A DNA stretch of 6,390 nt. Origin: Deltaproteobacteria bacterium (GTDB lineage: Bacteria; Desulfobacterota_C; Deferrisomatia; Deferrisomatales; JACRMM01). Shown here piece after piece: positions 1 to 5,178 of the stretch. Location of the stretch: NCBI GenBank assembly GCA_016218905.1, contig JACRCS010000710.1, forward strand, positions 1 to 6,390, read 5' to 3'. The translations under genes were made by a program, and so were the position numbers. The notes beneath the pieces are model-generated. The model worked only from the letters and a program-made list of their open reading frames with translations, searched no databases and had not been told where the DNA came from. Position 1 is the first letter of the stretch; each line of letters begins with the position of its first letter.

Positions 1-419
1 ACGCCCAGGGAGCGGAGGGGATCCTGGAACGGCGGGGCATCCGCACCATCGTCCTGCGCGCCCTCTTCTACGACAGCGGTCGCCTGCTTCCCTTGGTGGA
101 GTGGCTCCTCAGCCGGCCCGACTGGAGCCTGGTGCGCGCCACCGACGCCCTCGTCTTCGTGCGCGCGCCGTTGCCCGAGCGCCTGGAGCCCCTCCACCCC
201 CGGGAGGCGTGGCGCTACGTGCTCTGGGAGGCCGACGTGAAGGCCTTCGAGGGGGGGGATCCGCCCTTCCTGGACTATAGCCGCGGGCTTGCGTGGCTGC
301 GCCTGGGCCGGTGGCCGGAGGGCCGGGCCGCCTTCGAGCGGGCGGCGGTGGGGCATCCGGAGTGGAGGGACGCCTACGGACCGTATCTGAGCGCTCTCGG
401 TATCGGTTCCGGGGGGTGA
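1..419 (+). CDS. C-terminal fragment of an unidentified protein with a TPR-like tail (5' truncated)
   Basis: The reading frame (first full codon at 3) is open from the left edge to the TGA at 417-419, so about 138 C-terminal residues are visible and the start lies outside the window. A hydrophobic/basic stretch ending in LRALFYDSGRLLPLVEWL is followed by SRPDWSLVRATDALVFVR, which looks like a small alpha/beta domain. The last 45 residues, from DYSRGLAWLRLGRWPEG to the end, have the spacing of one tetratricopeptide helix pair. From memory, such tails occur at the C-terminus of polytopic glycosyltransferase-like membrane proteins in polysaccharide clusters, but no membrane segment is in the window, so this is inference. 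The internal TTG at 93 is not needed as a start because the frame is open further upstream. The stop is 4 nt before the methyltransferase start, which suggests one operon. Third-position G/C is very high, supporting coding. Function unknown. Confidence 0.72.
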   Translation, partial: AQGAEGILERRGIRTIVLRALFYDSGRLLPLVEWLLSRPDWSLVRATDALVFVRAPLPERLEPLHPREAWRYVLWEADVKAFEGGDPPFLDYSRGLAWLRLGRWPEGRAAFERAAVGHPEWRDAYGPYLSALGIGSGG

Positions 420-423
420 CGGC

Positions 424-1173
424 GTGATCTCCCCGGTCGCCGAGATTCGCCATGCGTTCGGCCTCCTGCGCTGGGGGGACCTCTGCGCTCGGTTCGGCAC
501 GTGCCCGCTGTGTGGGCCGACCGTCTTTCTTCGGATTCGGAAAAGCGTCGTAGCCGTGCGGTGCCTTCGGTGTCTTGCCACTCCGATCCACATGGCCATC
601 GTGTCCGCGATCCGACGCGAGGTCAGGGAGTTGTCGCGTTGCCGCGCGTACGAGATGTCCTCGAGAGGTCCCGTCGTCGAATTCTTGCGCAGGGAAGCGA
701 AGGCGGTCGCCGTCTCAGAGTATTTCGATGACGTCGCGCCGGGAGACACCGTGGAGGGTATCCCATGCCAGGACGTTGAGCGCCTCACCTTTCCCGCAGG
801 GAGCTTCGACCTGTGTACGTGCACCGAGGTCTTCGAGCACGTGCCGGATGACGGCGCAGGGTTCAGGGAAGTCTGCCGGGTGCTTGCGTCGGGGGGCCGC
901 TTCTTGTTCACCGTTCCTCTGCTCGACCGCCACGAGACCGTGGAGAGGGCCCGCCGGGAGGGAGCAGGCGTGGTCCATCTCATGGACCCGGAGTATCACG
1001 GAGACCGGATCCGAGGCAGAGGGGGGGTCCTCGCCTTCCGGACCTATGGACGAGACATCCTGGGTCGGTTGGCAAGAGCAGGTTTCGCGTCCGGGGAGGT
1101 TGTCCATGTCGCCGACCCGTCCGGCCTGAGCGAGGGCTACCCTGTCGTCATCGGGCGTAAGGGGGGCGAGTGA
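424..1173 (+). CDS. Class I SAM-dependent methyltransferase-like protein (methyltransferase type 11 fold) with N-terminal cysteine pairs
   Basis: This 249-aa protein starts at GTG 424, preceded by a G-rich Shine-Dalgarno at 411-416 with 7-nt spacing. Two CxxC pairs, C27/C30 and C47/C50, look like a small zinc ribbon. The rest resembles the methyltransferase type 11 family: TFPAGSFDLCTCTEVFEHVPDD (about residues 122-143) matches the post-motif II/motif IV region, and VLASGGRFLFTVPL matches the motif V/VI strand after the usual 'L.pGG' turn. The glycine-rich SAM loop (motif I) is not canonical. Where an E/DxGxGxG is expected there is YEMSSRG at 76-82, so SAM binding may be altered. In a polysaccharide locus it would plausibly methylate a sugar or glycan end, but the acceptor cannot be read from the sequence. 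Its stop overlaps the next gene's start by 4 nt (GTGA), so translation is probably coupled. Fold assignment is fairly secure, substrate unknown. Confidence 0.85.
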   Translation: MISPVAEIRHAFGLLRWGDLCARFGTCPLCGPTVFLRIRKSVVAVRCLRCLATPIHMAIVSAIRREVRELSRCRAYEMSSRGPVVEFLRREAKAVAVSEYFDDVAPGDTVEGIPCQDVERLTFPAGSFDLCTCTEVFEHVPDDGAGFREVCRVLASGGRFLFTVPLLDRHETVERARREGAGVVHLMDPEYHGDRIRGRGGVLAFRTYGRDILGRLARAGFASGEVVHVADPSGLSEGYPVVIGRKGGE

Positions 1174-2243
1174 CAGACCCCGACAGGGCCCGTGGATCTC
1201 GAGCGGCCACCAGTGAGGAGTCGAGGCCTCTGTTCTCGGTGGTGGTGTTGAATTGGAACGGGCTGGAGCACCTCCCCGGGTGCCTGGATAGCATCGCCGC
1301 GCAGAGCTTCCGAGATTTCGACGTCATCGTGGTCGACAACGGGTCGGCGGATGGGTCTTTGGAGTGGTTGCGACGACAGAGGGACGACCGCGTCAAGGTG
1401 GTGTCTCTGCCCGACAACAGAGGTTTCGCCGGAGGATGCAATGCTGGGATGCAAGGCTCCGGCGGCCGCTACGTCGTTCTCCTCAATAACGATACGGTCG
1501 TTGACCCCGGCTGGCTGCGGGCGCTCTCCGGCGCGATCGAGCGTCACGTCGATGCGGGCATGTTCACGCCGAAGATCCTCAATTACCACCGCCGAGACGA
1601 GATCGACAACGTCGGCCACCTGATCTACCCGGATGGACTGGCCCGGGGGCACCACCGGCTGGAGAAGGACGACGGGCGATTCGACGGGGAGCGCGAGGCG
1701 CTCTATCCGAGCGGCTGCGCCGGTGTCTACCGCAGGGAGATGCTCGACGAGATCGGACTCTTGGACGAGTCATTCTTCGCGTACTGTGAGGATGTGGATC
1801 TCGGTCTCCGGGCGCGGTGGGCCGGGTGGACGTGCTGGTATGTGCCCGAGGCTGTGGTGTACCACAAGTACTCAGCAAGCAGCGGGGCGTACTCTCCCCA
1901 GAAAGCCTTCCTGGTGGAGAGAAATCGATTCTGGACCTTGCTGAAGAACTTTCCGCTCCGAGAGATTCTCGTGTCTCCGTTGTGGACGCTCTTTCGGTAT
2001 GCGCTGCAGGTCTACGGGACGGTCACAGGGCAAGGGGCCTCAGCCGAGATGGCGAGGCAGTTCTCCGTGGGGCAGATGCTGGGGGCCGTTGTGCGCGCGT
2101 ACGGGGGCGCCGTCGCCGGGATTCCGCGGATCCTCGACGAGCGCCGCCGGCAGCTGGCGCACCGAAGGATCGCAGTGTCCGAGTTCCGAGCTCTCCTGAA
2201 GCGCTTCCGGCTCAGCGCCGTTGAGGTCGCTCTGAAAGAGTGA
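1170..2243 (+). CDS. GT2 family glycosyltransferase, rhamnosyltransferase-like (WbbL type)
   Basis: A 357-aa inverting glycosyltransferase with a GT-A fold, expected to act at the cytoplasmic membrane face and transfer a sugar from a nucleotide donor to a growing lipid-linked glycan. The N-terminal strand SVVVLNWNG (23-31) and DNGSADGS (56-63) form the nucleotide-binding part. NRGFAGGCNAG lies at 83-93, and NND at 106-108 is the metal-binding DxD equivalent. GCAGVYRREML at 182-192 and FAYCEDVDLGLR at 203-214 carry the acceptor-side conserved acidic pair (E207, D208). YHKYSASSG and RNRFWTLLKNFP (about 231-262) are typical of the family. A moderately hydrophobic C-terminal region (263-320) may attach it to the membrane. 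The GTG start at 1170 has AAGGGG at 1159-1164 as Shine-Dalgarno and overlaps the methyltransferase stop. About 20 residues precede the first beta strand, which is acceptable. Donor and acceptor are not determinable; rhamnose is only the commonest assignment for this subgroup. Confidence 0.93.
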   Translation: MTDPDRARGSRAATSEESRPLFSVVVLNWNGLEHLPGCLDSIAAQSFRDFDVIVVDNGSADGSLEWLRRQRDDRVKVVSLPDNRGFAGGCNAGMQGSGGRYVVLLNNDTVVDPGWLRALSGAIERHVDAGMFTPKILNYHRRDEIDNVGHLIYPDGLARGHHRLEKDDGRFDGEREALYPSGCAGVYRREMLDEIGLLDESFFAYCEDVDLGLRARWAGWTCWYVPEAVVYHKYSASSGAYSPQKAFLVERNRFWTLLKNFPLREILVSPLWTLFRYALQVYGTVTGQGASAEMARQFSVGQMLGAVVRAYGGAVAGIPRILDERRRQLAHRRIAVSEFRALLKRFRLSAVEVALKE

Positions 2244-2263
2244 ACCGGTGCGACATCCCCCCC

Positions 2264-2292
2264 TTGACGACACCCCGCGCCCTGTGGATGAT
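2264..2292 (+). promoter_or_regulatory. Candidate sigma-70-type promoter for the regulator-gmd-fcl operon
   Basis: TTGACG at 2264-2269 matches the -35 consensus at 5 of 6 positions. After exactly 17 nt, GATGAT at 2287-2292 matches the -10 consensus at 4 of 6. It is in the only sizeable gap between the glycosyltransferase and the regulator, and the likely start point (about 2299) falls inside the inverted repeat. The weak -10 makes this a prediction rather than a firm call. Confidence 0.45.
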
Positions 2293-2310
2293 GAGCAAGT
2301 TTCTTGCTCA
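2292..2310. promoter_or_regulatory. Perfect inverted repeat, probable operator of the adjacent winged-helix regulator
   Basis: TGAGCAAG at 2292-2299 is the exact reverse complement of CTTGCTCA at 2303-2310, separated by TTT. This is a 19-nt dyad as expected for a dimeric winged-helix protein. It begins at the last base of the candidate -10 and covers the predicted transcription start, the classical position for a repressor. It is A/T-rich compared with its surroundings and lies 29 nt before the regulator's GTG start. No T-run follows, so it is not a terminator. I saw no second copy in the window. Binding by the neighbouring protein is inferred from position. Confidence 0.62.
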
Positions 2311-2325
2311 ATACCCGTGCTTCGC

Positions 2326-2330
2326 AGAGG
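2326..2330 (+). promoter_or_regulatory. Ribosome binding site that fixes the regulator start at GTG 2340
   Basis: AGAGG at 2326-2330 is 9 nt upstream of GTG 2340. The alternative in-frame TTG at 2304 lies inside the operator palindrome and has no comparable Shine-Dalgarno sequence, so the downstream GTG is preferred. Confidence 0.6.
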
Positions 2331-2339
2331 CGAGTCACC

Positions 2340-2915
2340 GTGCTCGAAGGCGTCATTTCCTCCAAGACCCGAATCAACATCCTGGTGAAGCTCTTCCTCA
2401 ATGCCGGGATGAAGGCCTACCTGAGGGAGCTCTCCTCGGAGTTCGAGGTCTCGACGAATGCGGTCCGCGTCGAGCTCAACCACCTCACCAAGCACAGGAT
2501 TCTACTGTCAGAGCGGGACGGCAGAAACGTATACTACCGTGCCAACCCGGCCCATCCGCTGTTTCCTGAGCTCTGCAGTATCGTCCGCAAGATCACGGGC
2601 ATCGACGAGCTCGTGAAGTCGGTGGTCGAGCGGTTGGGGAACCTCGACGCGGTGTACCTCGTGGGGGACTATGCCAGGGGACGAGATGCCGGAATCATCG
2701 ACATCGTCCTCATCGGAGGAATCGACAAGGTACAACTCGACGACTTCGTCCAGAAGACCGAGAGTTACATCGAACGAAGAATTCGGACTCTTGTCCTCGA
2801 GCAGCCGGCCTTTGAAGGGTTCATGAAGAAGAAAGCCTTTCACGGGGCCGTGAAAGTTTGGGATCGAAACGGCGAGGAATGCGCGTTGCTGCGCGACGCG
2901 CATTCGCAGGGGTGA
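2340..2915 (+). CDS. Winged-helix (ArsR/MarR-like) regulator fused to a degenerate nucleotidyltransferase (MNT-like) domain
   Basis: A 191-aa cytoplasmic protein when read from GTG 2340. Residues about 5-70 form a winged helix-turn-helix: [14 protein letters not shown] (helix 1), [23 protein letters not shown] (recognition part, about 27-49), and a wing [28 protein letters not shown] (72-84) leads into a second domain. Its [12 protein letters not shown] at 105-116 clearly resembles the GSxARG motif of minimal nucleotidyltransferases, and IIDIVLIG at 119-126 the SDxDL motif. The Ser is replaced by Asp110, and only one Asp of the catalytic pair remains (D121, with V123 where the second is expected). 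Transfer activity is therefore probably lost and the domain may act as a ligand sensor. The family is one I recognise from polysaccharide loci, as a stand-alone 'ArsR-like plus nucleotidyltransferase' protein. It is 8 nt upstream of gmd and follows its own promoter and palindrome, suggesting autoregulation of the operon. The ligand is unknown. Confidence 0.85.
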   Translation: MLEGVISSKTRINILVKLFLNAGMKAYLRELSSEFEVSTNAVRVELNHLTKHRILLSERDGRNVYYRANPAHPLFPELCSIVRKITGIDELVKSVVERLGNLDAVYLVGDYARGRDAGIIDIVLIGGIDKVQLDDFVQKTESYIERRIRTLVLEQPAFEGFMKKKAFHGAVKVWDRNGEECALLRDAHSQG

Positions 2916-2923
2916 CGGAAGCC

Positions 2924-4078
2924 ATGAAGACCGCGTTGATCACCGGCATCACCGGGCAGGACGGCGCCTACCTCGCCGAGCTTCTGCTGGGCAAGGGCTA
3001 CGAGGTCCACGGGATCAAGAGGCGCTCGTCGCTCTTCAATACGGACAGGATCGACCACCTGTACCGAGACCCCCATGACGCTTCGTCACGGTTCCATCTC
3101 CATCACGGCGACATGACCGATGCGACGAACCTGATCCGGATCGTCCAGGAGATCCGGCCCGACGAGATCTACAATCTGGCAGCCCAGAGCCACGTCAAGG
3201 TCTCCTTCGAGACCCCTGAGTACACCGCCGACGTCGACGGCCTGGGGACGCTCCGGCTCCTGGAAGCGATCCGGCTCTTGGGGCTCAAGGACAAGACGCG
3301 CTTCTACCAGGCCAGCACGAGTGAGCTCTTCGGCAAGGTGCGGGAGGTCCCCCAGACGGAGAGCACTCCTTTCTACCCCCGCAGCCCTTACGCTGTGGCG
3401 AAGCTCTACGCGTACTGGATGACCGTCAACTACCGTGAGGCTTACGGACTCTTCGCATGCAACGGCATTTTGTTCAACCACGAGTCCCCGGTCCGGGGCG
3501 AGACCTTCGTGACGCGAAAGATCACCCGGGCCGCGGCCTGCATCGCCCTCGGGCTTCAGGACAAGCTCTACCTCGGCAATCTGGACGCCCTGCGCGACTG
3601 GGGCCACGCCCGCGACTTCGTGAACGGTATGTGGCTCATGCTGCAGCACTCCGAGCCCGAAGACTTCGTCCTCGCTACGGGCGAGCAGCGGTCGGTCCGG
3701 GAGTTCTGCAACCTGGTTTTCGGTGAGCTCGGCGTTCGCCTGGAATGGCGCGGCCGCGGCATCCAGGAGACCGGGGTCATCGCCGAGGTCCGCCCCGCGC
3801 CCGCCCTGGAGAAGACCGCCAAGACGTGCGACCTTGGATTGCCTCGGCCGGGTCAGACGGTGATCGAAGTCGACCCCTCGTACTTCCGGCCCACCGAGGT
3901 CGAGACGCTCCTGGGCGACGCCAGGAAGGCGCGGGAGAAGCTCGGGTGGTGTCCGGAGATCGGGCTCGGGCAACTGGTGCAGGAGATGGTCGCAAGCGAT
4001 CTTCAGGAGGCGGCGCGGGATTCTCTGTGCCGCGGCAATGGGCTCGACCGCCCACCCAGCTGCGAGTCGCTCCTCTGA
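2924..4078 (+). CDS. gmd: GDP-mannose 4,6-dehydratase
   Basis: A 384-aa extended short-chain dehydrogenase that converts GDP-D-mannose to GDP-4-keto-6-deoxy-D-mannose, the first step to GDP-L-fucose (also GDP-rhamnose or GDP-perosamine). The NADP-binding loop is TGITGQDG at 7-14. Catalytic residues sit at the same numbers as in the E. coli enzyme: T132 and E134 in STSELFG, Y156 and K160 in [15 protein letters not shown] (185-189), [11 protein letters not shown] (191-201) and [10 protein letters not shown] (223-232) are strongly conserved family segments, and [13 protein letters not shown] marks the normal C-terminal part. The ATG at 2924 gives the usual N-terminus; the frame is open 22 codons further upstream, but that stretch overlaps the regulator and has no homologous look. 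AGGGG at 2908-2912 is the likely Shine-Dalgarno. The protein ends with about 16 extra residues after the usual [11 protein letters not shown] helix. The next gene, fcl, completes the pathway. Confidence 0.97.
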   Translation: MKTALITGITGQDGAYLAELLLGKGYEVHGIKRRSSLFNTDRIDHLYRDPHDASSRFHLHHGDMTDATNLIRIVQEIRPDEIYNLAAQSHVKVSFETPEYTADVDGLGTLRLLEAIRLLGLKDKTRFYQASTSELFGKVREVPQTESTPFYPRSPYAVAKLYAYWMTVNYREAYGLFACNGILFNHESPVRGETFVTRKITRAAACIALGLQDKLYLGNLDALRDWGHARDFVNGMWLMLQHSEPEDFVLATGEQRSVREFCNLVFGELGVRLEWRGRGIQETGVIAEVRPAPALEKTAKTCDLGLPRPGQTVIEVDPSYFRPTEVETLLGDARKAREKLGWCPEIGLGQLVQEMVASDLQEAARDSLCRGNGLDRPPSCESLL

Positions 4079-4089
4079 GGTCAGGTGCG

Positions 4090-5055
4090 ATGGACCTGAA
4101 GGCTCGTATTTTCGTCGCAGGACACCGGGGCCTCGTCGGGTCGGGCATCCTGCGCCGCCTTGAGGCGGCGGGGTTCACCAATTTGCTCACGCGGACCCGA
4201 GCCGAGCTGGACCTCACCGATCAGCCGGCGGTGCTCCGCTTCTTCGACCAGGAGAGGCCGGCGTATGTCTTCCTCGCCGCCGCCAAGGTGGGCGGGATCC
4301 TCGCGAACAGCACCTATCCGGCGGAGTTTCTCCGCGAAAACCTCCTCATCCAGACCAACGTGATCGACGCCGCATGGCGGTGCGGGGTGAAGAAGCTCCT
4401 CTTCCTTGGCTCGTCCTGCATCTACCCCAGGCACGCCCCCCAGCCCCTCAAGGAGGAGTGCCTGCTCACCGGCCCCCTCGAGCCCACGAACGAGTGGTAC
4501 GCGCTCGCGAAGATCGCCGGCATCAAGCTGTGCCAGGCCTACCGGCGCCAGCACGGCTTCAACGCCATCTGCCTCATGCCGACGAATCTCTACGGCCCCG
4601 GCGACAATTTCGACCTGGAGAGCTCCCATGTCCTGCCGGCGCTGATTCGGAGGTTCCACGAGGCGAAGGAAGCTGGTATTTCGCCGGTGGTGCTTTGGGG
4701 CAGCGGTACGCCGCGCCGCGAGTTTCTCCACGTCGACGACCTGGCGGACGCGGCGCTCTTCCTGATGGAGCGGTACGACGGCGAGGAGATCGTCAACGTC
4801 GGCACGGGCGAGGACCTGACCGTCCGTGCGCTCGCTGAGCTGGTGGCTGACGTGGTGGGGTTCCGCGGAGCGACTGCCTGGGACGCCACCAGGCCCGACG
4901 GGACGCCGAGGAAGCTCCTCGACGTTTCGAAGATGGCGACGCTCGGCTGGCGAGCGAAGATCGGGCTGCGCGAGGGGATCGAGGAGACGGTCCGGTGGTA
5001 CGCCGACCGCGCCAACGCTCCGCGCCCTCCCGGGGAGGGGCCGTGGAAAGTCTGA
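4090..5055 (+). CDS. fcl: GDP-L-fucose synthase (GDP-4-keto-6-deoxy-D-mannose 3,5-epimerase/4-reductase)
   Basis: A 321-aa cytoplasmic SDR enzyme, the same length as E. coli WcaG/Fcl. It epimerises and reduces the Gmd product to GDP-L-fucose using NADPH. The dinucleotide-binding loop is GHRGLVGSG at 11-19, and AAAKVGGI (63-70) follows. The catalytic set is present: S108 and C110 in LGSSCIYP, Y137 and K141 in NEWYALAK, and H180 in [23 protein letters not shown] (203-217) and [10 protein letters not shown] (270-279) are hallmark segments. The ATG at 4090 is chosen because it gives the standard N-terminus; the frame is open 115 codons upstream but that part lies over gmd and is a composition artefact. 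The gap to gmd is 11 nt, and the GAGG overlapping the gmd stop (4077-4080) or AGG at 4083-4085 can serve as Shine-Dalgarno. Tryptophan replaces the proline found in E. coli just before the catalytic Tyr; I believe this is a common natural variant. Confidence 0.97.
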   Translation: MDLKARIFVAGHRGLVGSGILRRLEAAGFTNLLTRTRAELDLTDQPAVLRFFDQERPAYVFLAAAKVGGILANSTYPAEFLRENLLIQTNVIDAAWRCGVKKLLFLGSSCIYPRHAPQPLKEECLLTGPLEPTNEWYALAKIAGIKLCQAYRRQHGFNAICLMPTNLYGPGDNFDLESSHVLPALIRRFHEAKEAGISPVVLWGSGTPRREFLHVDDLADAALFLMERYDGEEIVNVGTGEDLTVRALAELVADVVGFRGATAWDATRPDGTPRKLLDVSKMATLGWRAKIGLREGIEETVRWYADRANAPRPPGEGPWKV

Positions 5056-5060
5056 CGACC

Positions 5061-5087
5061 CGCTGTCGCGGGCGAGCGGCGACAGTG
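5061..5087 (+). other. Hairpin just after fcl in the 123-nt fcl-flippase gap
   Basis: CTGTCGC at 5063-5069 pairs perfectly with GCGACAG at 5079-5085 around a 9-nt loop. The stem can extend by a G-T and a C-G pair (5062/5086, 5061/5087). It begins 6 nt after the fcl stop. No T-run follows, so it is not a standard intrinsic terminator. It could be an mRNA-stability, attenuation or Rho-related structure, or chance in GC-rich DNA. The rest of 5088-5178 is GC-rich with no gene I can support. Confidence 0.35.
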
Positions 5088-5178
5088 CTCCCGCCGGTCG
5101 GCTCGGCTCCTCGGGCGCCGGGTCCGCGGGCGTGACCCTCGAGATCAGCCGGCCGGGTCGCTGGGCAAAGGGCCGTGG

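Noticed and set aside
2304..2339. Upstream TTG start for the regulator at 2304
   Set aside because: The TTG is inside the operator palindrome and lacks a Shine-Dalgarno. GTG 2340 has AGAGG 9 nt upstream and starts right at the conserved [10 protein letters not shown] segment.
2858..2923. 22-codon N-terminal extension of gmd
   Set aside because: It overlaps the regulator's 3' end, and the Rossmann strand [11 protein letters not shown] begins directly at ATG 2924 as in the family.
3086..3973. 295-aa minus-strand open frame opposite gmd
   Set aside because: It is antisense to a highly conserved enzyme gene and open only because of GC-rich third positions. No motif was recognised.
3745..4089. 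115-codon upstream extension of the fcl frame
   Set aside because: It lies entirely over gmd in another frame, is Arg/Pro/Gly-rich as expected for high-GC shadow frames, and ATG 4090 gives the standard Fcl N-terminus and length.
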